Below the pieces are notes generated by a model, which was not told the origin of the DNA, did no database searches, and was given only the letters and a program-made list of their open reading frames with translations. A stretch of 55,179 nt of DNA. Source: Bacteroidota bacterium (GTDB lineage Bacteria; Bacteroidota; Ignavibacteria; Ignavibacteriales; Ignavibacteriaceae). Shown here in pieces: positions 8,501 to 16,924 of this stretch; the stretch's first letter is position 1, and the number at the start of each line of letters is the position of its first letter. The translations under genes were made by a program, and so were the position numbers. The stretch covers positions 1 through 55,179 of the forward strand of contig JAKAJV010000029.1 in the NCBI GenBank assembly GCA_021813585.1. Reading direction: 5' to 3'.

Positions 8501-8911
8501 ATGTCTGCTTCTACAAAACTTTCAAATGCCGTTAAAGCTTTATGCTTTTTAGCTAGTGTTCATCCGGAGCCTAAAACCAGTACTGAGATATCTGGATTTA
8601 TAGGTGTTAATGCGTCGAAAACCAGAAAAATTTTATCGATGCTTGTTAAAAACAATATAGTTGAAAGTACATACGGACCCGCAGGCGGATTTGTAATTAA
8701 AAAGAAGCCGGATGAGATCCACTTGCAGGAAATTTATTGTGCAATTGAAGACCGGAAAGCTTTTCATATGGATGTAACTAAAAACAGAGGGGAACAGAGC
8801 AATTACCTAAATATCTTTTTTATAGACCTGTTTGCCGAAATACAAATTGAGATTGAAGATAAGATGCGGCAAATAAGTATTCAATCAATTTTAAATAAAA
8901 TTAATTCTTAA
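8501..8911 (+). CDS. Rrf2 family transcriptional regulator without cluster cysteines
   Basis: A 136-residue winged-helix protein of the Rrf2 family: KLSNAVKALCFLA at the start, a recognition helix in GVNASKTRKILSMLV, and the wing STYGPAGGF followed by EIHLQEIYCAIE. IscR/NsrR-type members carry three clustered cysteines in the second half. Here only scattered Cys are present (residues about 15 and 83), so an Fe-S cluster is unlikely and it resembles the cluster-free YwnA-like group. It sits between lat and the dehydrogenase gene (21 bp away, same strand), with a perfect palindrome in front. I infer a local regulator of lysine catabolism; the ligand is unknown. Confidence 0.85.
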   Translation: MSASTKLSNAVKALCFLASVHPEPKTSTEISGFIGVNASKTRKILSMLVKNNIVESTYGPAGGFVIKKKPDEIHLQEIYCAIEDRKAFHMDVTKNRGEQSNYLNIFFIDLFAEIQIEIEDKMRQISIQSILNKINS

Positions 8912-8932
8912 ATTTTTTATGGAGTGTAAAAA

Positions 8933-10465
8933 ATGGAGTTTTTAGAAAAACTCGGCATACGAGAAAAAAATTTCGGTTCAAGTACCGGCACCAAATGGAA
9001 CGAAACAAAGGATCAGGGCGAATTAAAAATTTATTCTCCTACAAACGGAAAGTATATAGCTTCCGTTTACCAGGCATCCGAAAAAGATTATGATGCAATA
9101 TTATTACAGGCCTGCGAAGCATTCAAATACTGGAGGAAGGTGCCGGCACCAAAGAGAGGCGAGGTAGTAAGGCAGATAGGCAATAAGCTGAGAGAATACA
9201 AACCGTATCTGGGCAGGCTTGTTTCTTATGAAATGGGCAAATCTTTACAGGAAGGATTGGGAGAGGTTCAGGAGATGATAGACATATGCGATTTTGCGGT
9301 CGGGCAGTCGCGCCAGTTGTACGGATATATGATGGCATCCGAGAGACCGAGCCACAGGATGTACGATCAATATCATCCGCTGGGAATTGTAGGAACAATC
9401 TCTGCATTTAATTTTCCGGTTGCCGTATATTCTTGGAATGCAATGATAGCCGCAGTATGCGGTGACGTTAATTTATGGAAGCCTTCATCCAAAGTTCCGC
9501 TTTCGGCAATTGCAACCCAGAACATTATTGCAGAGGTAATTAAACAAAACAATCTTCCGGAAGGAATCTTTTCTTTAGTTATAGGAAGAGGCTCTACAAT
9601 AGGCGAGAAGCTGCTGAACGATAAGCGAATTCCGCTGGTCTCGCTTACCGGGTCAACCAAGGTGGGCAAACACGCTGGCGAGGTTATTGCAAGACGTTTC
9701 GGTAAAGCAATTTTGGAGCTGGGGGGTAATAACGGAATAATTATTACTCCGAATACCGATTTGAAAATGGCTATGCCTGCAATTGTTTTCGGTGCTGTTG
9801 GAACCTGCGGGCAACGATGTACAACAACTAGGAGGCTAATTATACATGATTCAATTTATGAAAAAGTTAAGGAGTCTTTAATAAAAGCATACGGCGGATT
9901 GAAGATAGGCGATCCGTTGAATGAAAAGAATCATGTAGGTCCCTTAATTGATAAGGATGCAGTAGAGATGTTTACAAATGCACTTGAAAAAGTGAAGAAA
10001 GAGGGAGGGAATGTTGTATACGGCGGTGAAAAGATTTCCGGTGAAAGGTTTGAGTCCGGATGCTACGTAAGGCCTGCAATAGTAGAAGCTGAAAATCATT
10101 TTGAAATTGTGCAGGAAGAAACCTTTGCACCGATCCTTTATTTGATAAAGTACAGTGGGGATGTAACAAACGCAATTGAACTTCATAACGGCGTAGTGCA
10201 GGGGCTGTCTTCTTCCATCTTTACAACTGATATGCGGGAGATGGAATTATTCCTTTCTGCCGAAGGATCAGACTGCGGAATAGCGAATGTAAACATCGGA
10301 ACTTCAGGGGCGGAAATAGGTGGTGCATTCGGCGGTGAGAAAGAAACCGGCGGAGGCAGGGAATCAGGCTCAGATGCATGGAAGGCATATATGAGAAGGC
10401 AGACCAATACGATAAATTACGGAACAGACCTTCCGCTGGCACAGGGAATTAAATTTGAAATTTGA
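8933..10465 (+). CDS. ALDH7-type aldehyde dehydrogenase (2-aminoadipate semialdehyde dehydrogenase)
   Basis: A 510-residue NAD(P)-dependent aldehyde dehydrogenase of the antiquitin (ALDH7A) type. It shows [31 protein letters not shown], the general-base Glu262 in LELGGNN, and the nucleophile Cys296 in [12 protein letters not shown]; the QRCTTTRR form is characteristic of ALDH7. With the adjacent lysine 6-transaminase the likely reaction is oxidation of 2-aminoadipate 6-semialdehyde to 2-aminoadipate. A GGAGTG ribosome binding site precedes the ATG, and it is probably co-transcribed with the Rrf2-type regulator. Confidence 0.92.
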   Translation: MEFLEKLGIREKNFGSSTGTKWNETKDQGELKIYSPTNGKYIASVYQASEKDYDAILLQACEAFKYWRKVPAPKRGEVVRQIGNKLREYKPYLGRLVSYEMGKSLQEGLGEVQEMIDICDFAVGQSRQLYGYMMASERPSHRMYDQYHPLGIVGTISAFNFPVAVYSWNAMIAAVCGDVNLWKPSSKVPLSAIATQNIIAEVIKQNNLPEGIFSLVIGRGSTIGEKLLNDKRIPLVSLTGSTKVGKHAGEVIARRFGKAILELGGNNGIIITPNTDLKMAMPAIVFGAVGTCGQRCTTTRRLIIHDSIYEKVKESLIKAYGGLKIGDPLNEKNHVGPLIDKDAVEMFTNALEKVKKEGGNVVYGGEKISGERFESGCYVRPAIVEAENHFEIVQEETFAPILYLIKYSGDVTNAIELHNGVVQGLSSSIFTTDMREMELFLSAEGSDCGIANVNIGTSGAEIGGAFGGEKETGGGRESGSDAWKAYMRRQTNTINYGTDLPLAQGIKFEI

Positions 10466-10500
10466 GTTTTTTTATTGACACTCGTATCGGCCTCCGGCCG

Positions 10501-10714
10501 GCCTGCAGCACATGCGCGTCAACTTAAAGAATATGAAAATTAAATTTATTTTTAATTATGATGCTGTAATTCTAATAAAATAAAACAATATGGCACAAAT
10601 ATAGGAGTGCAATATGAAAAATAGAAGCATTTAGTTAACATATTAAATTATATTTTAATGACTTACACAAATTTTTTAACAAATTAAGTTGACGCCTATG
10701 TGCCTGCAGCAGGC
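10501..10714. repeat. MITE-like element bounded by imperfect inverted repeats
   Basis: GCGTCAACTTAA (10516-10527) is exactly complementary to TTAAGTTGACGC (10684-10695). Outward from these the arms continue with GCACAT/ATGTGC and CTGCA/TGCAG matches, interrupted by two mismatches and one indel, giving about 25 bp per arm around 155 bp of AT-rich non-coding DNA. No transposase or clear target duplication is seen, and no second copy occurs in this window. Confidence 0.5.
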
Positions 10715-10718
10715 ATGC

Positions 10719-10746
10719 AAAAAATTCATCTCTAATGAATTTTTTT
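10719..10746. terminator. A/T stem-loop with T tract
   Basis: AAAAAATTCAT and ATGAATTTTTT form an 11-bp A/T-rich stem around CTCTA, continuing into more T. It could terminate the dehydrogenase transcript, although it is about 250 bases from the stop codon and GC-poor. Confidence 0.4.
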
Positions 10747-10769
10747 TGGTTAAATTTTGCTTGGAGCTC

Positions 10770-10881
10770 ACCTTACGCAAAACCTTGAAGGTTATTTCCT
10801 AAAACCATCAAGGTTGCGCAATTTCGGCATCCCGACTTGTCGGGACTAAAACAGTGACCTTGAAGGATAGTGTGTAAGGAG
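10770..10881. repeat. Nested inverted repeats
   Basis: AACCTTGA (10781-10788) pairs with TCAAGGTT (10808-10815), with a further GGTT/AACC pairing inside. A separate palindrome TCCCGACTTGTCGGGA lies at 10830-10845. The outer ends CCTTACGCA and TGTGTAAGG are also nearly complementary, so the block looks like one folded non-coding element. Confidence 0.45.
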
Positions 10882-11135
10882 TTTGTAATTCTAAAGTTCA
10901 TTTTTCTAGGTGCCGGATAATTTAAGTTTATCCGGCCCGATATTTTTATTAGGCGGAGCGGAAGTTTATTTTAACTTCGACTAATTCTTTCAAATGGGAA
11001 GGATATATTTCCCATTTTGATATTTGATATCTCATTTTAAACTCTATTTTTATTTTCGATTATAAAAACATGATAATTGGATTCAAATTATGTGGTATAT
11101 AATTTGTTAAATTATAAAAAAAGCAGGATTCATTC

Positions 11136-11852
11136 GTGAAATCTTTAAGTTTAGAATCGTTTGTTTCGTCCGAAGCTGATATTGAGATAAACCAATATAG
11201 AATTCTATCGGGATTAAAGGAATTCAGAGCGGAATTTAACAAAAACAAATTGTACCCGTCTCTTTCCGAGTTGGTATTCCTATCTTCTCAGCTTGAAGAG
11301 GTTCTAAATAAGAAGTCAAACCTAAATGTTGCCTTGCCGAAGGGAATAAAAGGCGGTATGCCTTCAAAAAATGTTTTTATAGAAATTGCAGACGACGTTG
11401 TTGAAAAAAAAGATTACCAGTATAATTTGATTGAATGGGCGCTGCCGATATTTAAGGATATAATCCACGAAGCCTACATTTTATACGATTTTGTAGATGA
11501 AAGTATTAATATAAAGGAGATCGGCCTATCACCGATTTATAAGGACGAAGGATTTATGTTCGTTAGCGATAATGAAAATTCTAAACTTAACATTTACCGG
11601 TACGAATGCGCAGATTATTCTACCAACAGTAAGCCGTTTTTCTCCCTAAAAGCGAAATATCTTGAGTCAGCTAGGCCGATTAACTTTTCCGGTTCGGCAG
11701 AATTTCTAAAAATGGAGTTGTGCAAGAGATACCAGGAAAGATCTAACATAGCAGCATATTTGTGTGAAACCGATTTGGATTTCCCTTTTAATGAAACAAT
11801 TTTTCCAATAGCGAAAAGAAAACTTCTAGGATATTTATCAGACCTGCTATAA
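11136..11852 (+). CDS. Hypothetical protein (238 aa)
   Basis: I do not recognise this family. It begins at GTG 11136 with AGGA upstream. The protein is soluble-looking, mildly acidic, without a signal peptide or membrane segment. The N-terminal 60 residues look helical (LKEFRAEFNKNKLYPSLSEL). The middle part (IEWALPIFKDIIHEAYILYDFV) and the end (FNETIFPIAKRKLLGYLSDLL) are also helix-rich. It stands alone, preceded by the repeat-rich gap and closed by a strong bidirectional terminator. Confidence 0.7.
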   Translation: MKSLSLESFVSSEADIEINQYRILSGLKEFRAEFNKNKLYPSLSELVFLSSQLEEVLNKKSNLNVALPKGIKGGMPSKNVFIEIADDVVEKKDYQYNLIEWALPIFKDIIHEAYILYDFVDESINIKEIGLSPIYKDEGFMFVSDNENSKLNIYRYECADYSTNSKPFFSLKAKYLESARPINFSGSAEFLKMELCKRYQERSNIAAYLCETDLDFPFNETIFPIAKRKLLGYLSDLL

Positions 11853-11881
11853 AAAAGGTCAGGCTGCAAACCTGACCTTAA
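11851..11881. terminator. Bidirectional Rho-independent terminator
   Basis: AAGGTCAGG (11855-11863) and CCTGACCTT (11871-11879) form a 9-bp stem with a 7-nt loop. A run of A on the left gives a U tract for the minus-strand protease gene. In the forward direction the T tract is weaker. Confidence 0.8.
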
Positions 11882-11891
11882 CAATAATTCC

Positions 11892-13991
11892 TTAACCTAC
11901 CAGATTTATATAGTCAGCCATAATATGCCCGGTTTCATCAAGCAGAGGATCGTCTTTCGACGTGTCGTCAACCTTTGGCACCTCACCTTTTTGAAGGAGC
12001 TTTAATCCTTTGCTTTTGCGTATTTCGTTTTCTCTCTCAAACTTCTGCTGTTCAAGTTCATCCTGTTCTTTTTTCCTGACTTCTTCATTTAGCGAAATAT
12101 ATTTTTTTGCATGAGCTTCCTTATAATCGTTTACTTCATCCATATATTCCTGCCATTCCGGGTCATTGTTCTTTATCCTAAGCAAATGCTCTTTCAACAA
12201 CTCAGGAACATACTTCTTAACATCTCCGAATACAGTATATTTAGTAGAATCAATCTGATCCCACGGCAGCGAGCTTGGCTCCGAGCTTTCACCAAAATCC
12301 TTAGGATCGATTATGGAAGGGAACTGAATATCCGGAACGACGCCTAGATGCTGCGTACTAGCTCCGTCAATCCTGTAGAACTTTGCAATTGTAAGTTTAA
12401 CCTGCCCGTACTTCTGATTAGCATTGGGCATCAACCTGTTAAGATCAATAAGATTCTGGACGGTTCCTTTTCCGTAAGTATTTTCACCGATGATTAATCC
12501 TCGGCCGTAGTCCTGTATAGCTGCAGAAAATATTTCAGAGGCAGAGGCGCTGAACCTGTTTACCAGTACCATAAGCGGTCCGCTGTATTCAATCGTTGTA
12601 TCAGGATCATTTTCAACTCTTACAATTCCGTTCGAGCTCCTCACCTGAACGATGGGGCCTTTCTTAATAAACAATCCGGAAAGCTTAATTGCTTCTTCCA
12701 GTGAGCCGCCGCCGTTGTTTCTAAGATCGATTATTATACCGCGGACTTTTTGTTTTTGTAAGTCCTCGAGTAATTTTTTTACATCGCGGGTTGTGCTCTT
12801 ATAATCTTTATCGCCCCGCTGTTCGGCTTCAAAATCGCTGTAAAATGCCGGTATGGTAATAACACCCAGCTTGTAATTTTTCCCGCCGTTATTTATCTCC
12901 AGAATCTTATCTTTCGCGGACTGTTCTTCCAGAGTAATTTTATCCCTTACAAGAGTAATTTCTTTAGGCGGTCCGTTAACGCCTTCGGTAGAAGGAATAA
13001 TTTGCAGACGGACTACCGTGCCTTTGGGGCCGCGGATTAACTGAACAACATCGGTTATTCGCCAGCCTATTACATCTACCATTTCACCGTCTTTGCCCTG
13101 GGCAACTCCTATTATTTTATCGCCTTGATGCAGCAGCTTGCTTTTAAATGCAGGCCCGCCGGGCACAATCTCGGCTACTTTGGTGTAATCATCCTCTGTT
13201 TGAAGCTGCGCCCCGATACCTTCCAGAGACCGGCTCATGTCTATTTTAAAATTCTCCGATGTTATAGGCGACATATAATTAGTATGAGGATCGATAGCTT
13301 CGGTGTATGAGTTCTCAAATAGCTGGAAAACATCCTCGTTCTTCAACTGCATTATATTTCTGCTGAGATTCTCATATCTTTTTTGCAGAGTCTCTTTTAT
13401 CGAATCCCATTTTTTACCAGTAAGAATTAAGTTCAAGGCATCGTTCTTAACTTTCTTCCGCCATATCTCATTCATTTCCGATGTATCTTTAGGCCACGGC
13501 GCATCATCGCGGTTTATCAGCATCTTGTCATCTTTATTGAAGTTGAATTCCGTATTAAGCAGGGACTCGGCATAATTTATTCTTTCATTCACTCTATCCC
13601 TAAATACATTGAATATATCGAAAGGCTGCGTAAGGCTGCCGTCTATTATGTCGTTATCGAACTGGTTGCGGAACTTGTCGAACGCCGCAATATCCGATGC
13701 ATAAAAATAGCTTCTGGAATAATCCAATGATTTTATGTAACGGTTAAAAATTACATTGGAAAGAGAATCGTTCAGCTTAAATTTCCTATAATGATATCTT
13801 TGCAAAATGGCATTTATCAGATCATCTTCATTAGACATGTATTTAGCAGGCTTAATAATTCCTGTCGTATCCGAATCGTTATAACTTGAATATTTAGATT
13901 GCAGCGACTTAGCAAGAAATATATTAGCAGCTGCTATAAGCAGTACTAATACAAAGATTTTTTTCATAAGTTTACTCGTGTTTTGTGTCAT
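11892..13991 (-). CDS. prc: Carboxy-terminal processing (tail-specific) protease, S41 family
   Basis: A 699-residue periplasmic protease of the Prc/Tsp type, which cleaves proteins from the C-terminus. A signal anchor (MKKIFVLVLLIAAANIFLA) is followed by a long N-terminal helical domain with HTNYMSP, a PDZ domain (GIGAQLQTEDDYTKVAEIVPGG, about residues 255-330), the S41 core with VRGIIIDLRNNGGGSLEEA, the catalytic Ser in RFSASASEIF and the catalytic Lys in TYGKGTVQ. A charged C-terminal domain follows. The size matches E. coli Tsp rather than short CtpA. The start may be ATG 13967 (MKKIF) instead of 13991; neither has a clear ribosome binding site. Confidence 0.93.
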   Translation of the reverse strand: MTQNTSKLMKKIFVLVLLIAAANIFLAKSLQSKYSSYNDSDTTGIIKPAKYMSNEDDLINAILQRYHYRKFKLNDSLSNVIFNRYIKSLDYSRSYFYASDIAAFDKFRNQFDNDIIDGSLTQPFDIFNVFRDRVNERINYAESLLNTEFNFNKDDKMLINRDDAPWPKDTSEMNEIWRKKVKNDALNLILTGKKWDSIKETLQKRYENLSRNIMQLKNEDVFQLFENSYTEAIDPHTNYMSPITSENFKIDMSRSLEGIGAQLQTEDDYTKVAEIVPGGPAFKSKLLHQGDKIIGVAQGKDGEMVDVIGWRITDVVQLIRGPKGTVVRLQIIPSTEGVNGPPKEITLVRDKITLEEQSAKDKILEINNGGKNYKLGVITIPAFYSDFEAEQRGDKDYKSTTRDVKKLLEDLQKQKVRGIIIDLRNNGGGSLEEAIKLSGLFIKKGPIVQVRSSNGIVRVENDPDTTIEYSGPLMVLVNRFSASASEIFSAAIQDYGRGLIIGENTYGKGTVQNLIDLNRLMPNANQKYGQVKLTIAKFYRIDGASTQHLGVVPDIQFPSIIDPKDFGESSEPSSLPWDQIDSTKYTVFGDVKKYVPELLKEHLLRIKNNDPEWQEYMDEVNDYKEAHAKKYISLNEEVRKKEQDELEQQKFERENEIRKSKGLKLLQKGEVPKVDDTSKDDPLLDETGHIMADYINLVG

Positions 13992-14228
13992 TTATTTTTT
14001 TATGGTTATGCTAAGCTTAATTTAATATTTGTTGCTCAAGGAAAAAATTGACTTATTTCTACATTAAATTAAAAGGTTATCCGTCTTAAGTTTTATAAAA
14101 TTTGTATTATCGGCAATGCAATATCCGAAATAATTACCAAGAATAAAAATGAACTATTTTAATTCCGTTTAACGCGGAACTTCACTTTGTTTAAAGAAAA
14201 TTTATAAAACAAAATCCAAAGGAATAAG

Positions 14229-14930
14229 ATGCATAAAACAGTAGTAAGAATTTTGTGTTTTATCATATTAACGTTTGCTGCGTTAAATGCACAGGAAAGG
14301 CGCCTGAATAAATACGGACTATTTGTGGTTAGTGATGCAAAGGAATACCTTAAGATGGTTGACAATGACAGCAGCAATAAGCTTGTGAACCTTAAGGAAC
14401 TGATCCCTTCGATAAAACTTGATATAAGATATGCGACTAGAAATAACTTTTTAGGTCAGCCGGTGTACAGCCTGCCGGAAGCATTTTTAAGACTGCCCGC
14501 CGCATATGCTCTTAAAAAAGCCGTGCAAGAGTTAAAGCTAATGGGGCTCGGCATAAAAGTATTTGATGCATATAGGCCTTACAGCGCAACGGTTAAATTT
14601 TATGATAAGGTAAAGGATACGGTTTACGTTGCATCCGCCTGGACGGGCTCAAGACACAACAGAGGTTGTGCCGTTGACCTGACTTTAATTTCACTTAAGA
14701 CGGGCAAGCCTTTAGATATGCCGACCGGATTTGACTCGTTCCTGGATAAAGCTCATTCGGATTATTTGAACCTGAACCAAGTCCAACTGAAAAACCGGGC
14801 TTTACTTATCGGTGTAATGGCTAAGTACGGTTTTAACAATTATCCCGGCGAATGGTGGCATTATGATTACAAGGACTGGAAAAAATTTGATCTGATGGAC
14901 ATTAGTTTTGAGCAGCTTAACGGCAAATAA
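14229..14930 (+). CDS. ddpX: D-alanyl-D-alanine dipeptidase (VanX/DdpX family), exported
   Basis: Zinc dipeptidase that hydrolyses D-Ala-D-Ala. The 233-residue protein has a signal peptide ending near LNAQ, so it works in the periplasm on peptidoglycan-derived dipeptide. Metal and catalytic residues are visible: Arg116 in FDAYRP, His143 and Asp150 in SRHNRGCAVD, and Glu208/His211 in GEWWHY. No VanA- or VanH-like gene is nearby, so this is a recycling enzyme rather than a resistance cassette. AAGGAAT precedes the ATG, and a long hairpin terminator follows. Confidence 0.92.
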   Translation: MHKTVVRILCFIILTFAALNAQERRLNKYGLFVVSDAKEYLKMVDNDSSNKLVNLKELIPSIKLDIRYATRNNFLGQPVYSLPEAFLRLPAAYALKKAVQELKLMGLGIKVFDAYRPYSATVKFYDKVKDTVYVASAWTGSRHNRGCAVDLTLISLKTGKPLDMPTGFDSFLDKAHSDYLNLNQVQLKNRALLIGVMAKYGFNNYPGEWWHYDYKDWKKFDLMDISFEQLNGK

Positions 14931-14944
14931 TAAGCATATCTAAT

Positions 14945-14998
14945 TTTTACCGGATACAATATCCTTTAAATTATAAAGGAATCTTGTATCCGGTAAAA
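14945..14998. terminator. Long bidirectional terminator hairpin
   Basis: TTTTACCGGATACAA and its complement form a 15-bp outer stem, with a further TCCTTT/AAAGGA stem inside. It separates the convergent dipeptidase and peroxiredoxin genes. The terminal T and A runs allow it to work in both directions. Confidence 0.8.
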
Positions 14999-15019
14999 TT
15001 AAAGCCGGAATAAAAATTT

Positions 15020-15559
15020 TTATTTTAATGCCATAGCTGTCTTAAAAACTTCTGCAGCATGACCGGCAATATCGGTAACGTCAATTATCCTGGCGATAAT
15101 TCCTTTTTTATCCACTATAAATGTCACGCGCTTGTCGTAACCGTTTTTCTGATATACACCGTAAGTTTTAGAGACTTCTTTATTAGCATCGGATAAAAGA
15201 GGGAAGTTGAGCTTATTTATTTTAATAAAGCTTTTTATTTCCGGTTTTGTATCAACACTTATTCCGAGAACTTGAATTTTGTTCTTCTTAAACTTACTCC
15301 AGTCGTCCCTAATGCCGCAGGCCTCCTTTGTGCAGCCAGGCGTGCCTGCCTTCGGATAAAAATATACAACTACAGGCTGCTTTCCTTTAAAGGAAGAAAG
15401 TGTATAAGCTTTTCCGAAAGCGTCGCGCAATGTAAAGTTAGGTGCTTTCATACCTACTTTTAATTCACTTGCTGTGCTGTCCTTTTTAGCTCCGGTATTT
15501 GCTAAGCTTACAAAATTGAAACTAACAGCAAAAAACAGAAAATAAATAAATGCTTTCAT
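15020..15559 (-). CDS. Peroxiredoxin, PrxQ/BCP type, exported
   Basis: Thiol peroxidase reducing H2O2 and organic peroxides. The 179-residue protein has a signal peptide (MKAFIYFLFFAVSFNFVSLA), which places it in the periplasm, unlike cytoplasmic BCP. Peroxidatic Cys76 and resolving Cys81 lie in AGTPGCTKEAC, the alpha2 PrxQ arrangement. ATG at 15559 is chosen because GAGAGGTGG lies just upstream; the in-frame GTG at 15565 falls inside that site. It follows purB on the same strand. Confidence 0.92.
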   Translation of the reverse strand: MKAFIYFLFFAVSFNFVSLANTGAKKDSTASELKVGMKAPNFTLRDAFGKAYTLSSFKGKQPVVVYFYPKAGTPGCTKEACGIRDDWSKFKKNKIQVLGISVDTKPEIKSFIKINKLNFPLLSDANKEVSKTYGVYQKNGYDKRVTFIVDKKGIIARIIDVTDIAGHAAEVFKTAMALK

Positions 15560-15622
15560 TTCCACCTCTCAAATAATTAGTTATAATTAAGGCCTTTTCC
15601 GCTAAGGGCCTTGTTTATTAAT

Positions 15623-16924
15623 TTAATTTTTCCCCACACTCCTTGTAAAGATGTAATCTACATTCTTTAACATATTTTTATTGTCGAAAATTCCTTTAAG
15701 CTCATCTTCGGAAAGATATTTTAAAACATCTTTTGATGTTATGAGCTCGGACAAAAGGTTCTTTGATTTATCTGCCCATACATCCATAGCCGCAGTTTGA
15801 ACTATTTTATAAGCGTCTTCCCTGGAAGAGCCTTTATTCACCAGCTTTAATAAGACGGTCTGAGAGAAGACAAGCCCCCTGGTAAGGTTTAAGTTCCTTA
15901 ACATGTTTTCCGGGTAGATTAATAAATTTTTAATAAGCTTGGTCATCAGGTCTAGCATATAATCTAGCGCAATGCAGCTGTCGGGCACAATAATCCTTTC
16001 AACCGAAGAATGCGATATATCCCTTTCGTGCCAAAGAGCTACATCCTCAAGAGCAGCCAAAGCGTTGCTTCTTACAACTCTGGCCAAGCCCGAAATCCTT
16101 TCGCTTACAATCGGATTTCTTTTATGCGGCATTGCCGAAGAGCCTTTCTGGCCTTTGGAAAAGTATTCCTCCGCTTCCAGTACTTCCGTCCTTTGGAGAT
16201 GTCTTATTTCTACAGAAATCTTTTCAAGAGTAGCGGCAGTTACTGCAAGGACTGCCATAAATTCGGCATGCCGGTCTCGCTGAATAATTTGTGTGGAAAC
16301 AGGAGCCGGTTCCAGACCCATTTTTTTGCAGACATACTCTTCAACTTTCGGCGATAGATGCTCAAAAGTTCCCACCGCACCGGAAATTTGTCCGACCGAA
16401 ATTGTCTTAATTGCATTTTGAAGCCGCAAAATATTTCTTTTTGTTTCTTCAAACCACAAGGCGAATTTTAAACCCATTGTTGTCGGCTCTGCATGAATGC
16501 CGTGCGACCTGCCGACACACAAAGTATATTTGTGTTCTAGTGCCCTTTCTTTTAAGATAGATTTTAATTCTTCCAGCCGTTTCAGAAGAAGCTCTCCTGC
16601 GGTTTTCATCTGGTAGGATAGAGTAGTATCAAGAATATCCGACGAAGTCATTCCATAATGAATATGTCTGGATTCAGGCCCGACGTATTCGGCCACGTTT
16701 GTAAGGAAGGCGATTACATCGTGTTTTGTGGTCTCTTCAATTTCCAGAACTCTTTTAACATCAAAGTTGGCTTTTTGTTTAATCACTTCAACATCCGTCT
16801 TGGGAATTTCGCCCAGTTCGCTTCTAGCCTCGCAAGCTAAAATTTCTATCTGCAGCCAGGTTTTGAATTTAAATTCATCCTGCCAAATTTTCCCCATCCC
16901 GGGTAGGGTATATCTTTCTATCAT
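15623..16924 (-). CDS. purB: Adenylosuccinate lyase
   Basis: Fumarase/aspartase superfamily enzyme acting twice in purine synthesis (SAICAR to AICAR and adenylosuccinate to AMP). The 433-residue protein carries the superfamily signature GSSAMPHKRNPI (about residues 260-272), HYGMTSSDILDT, and GRSHGIHAEPT containing a catalytic His. The ATG overlaps the htrA stop codon (ATGA), indicating translational coupling in the plsY-htrA-purB operon. Confidence 0.96.
   Translation of the reverse strand: MIERYTLPGMGKIWQDEFKFKTWLQIEILACEARSELGEIPKTDVEVIKQKANFDVKRVLEIEETTKHDVIAFLTNVAEYVGPESRHIHYGMTSSDILDTTLSYQMKTAGELLLKRLEELKSILKERALEHKYTLCVGRSHGIHAEPTTMGLKFALWFEETKRNILRLQNAIKTISVGQISGAVGTFEHLSPKVEEYVCKKMGLEPAPVSTQIIQRDRHAEFMAVLAVTAATLEKISVEIRHLQRTEVLEAEEYFSKGQKGSSAMPHKRNPIVSERISGLARVVRSNALAALEDVALWHERDISHSSVERIIVPDSCIALDYMLDLMTKLIKNLLIYPENMLRNLNLTRGLVFSQTVLLKLVNKGSSREDAYKIVQTAAMDVWADKSKNLLSELITSKDVLKYLSEDELKGIFDNKNMLKNVDYIFTRSVGKN

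Larger units (their letters stand above)
10466..11135. other. Gene-free region with inverted repeats
   Basis: No coding region is convincing in these 670 bases. The region holds a 5-bp GC hairpin (10488-10500), an inverted-repeat element (10501-10714), an A/T stem with T tract (10719-10746), a second nested hairpin region (10770-10881) and AT-rich DNA leading to the next gene. Confidence 0.7.

Noticed and set aside
14229-14930. Vancomycin resistance vanX
   Set aside because: There are no vanH, vanA/B, vanR or vanS neighbours, and the protein is exported, unlike cytoplasmic VanX, so peptidoglycan recycling is more likely.
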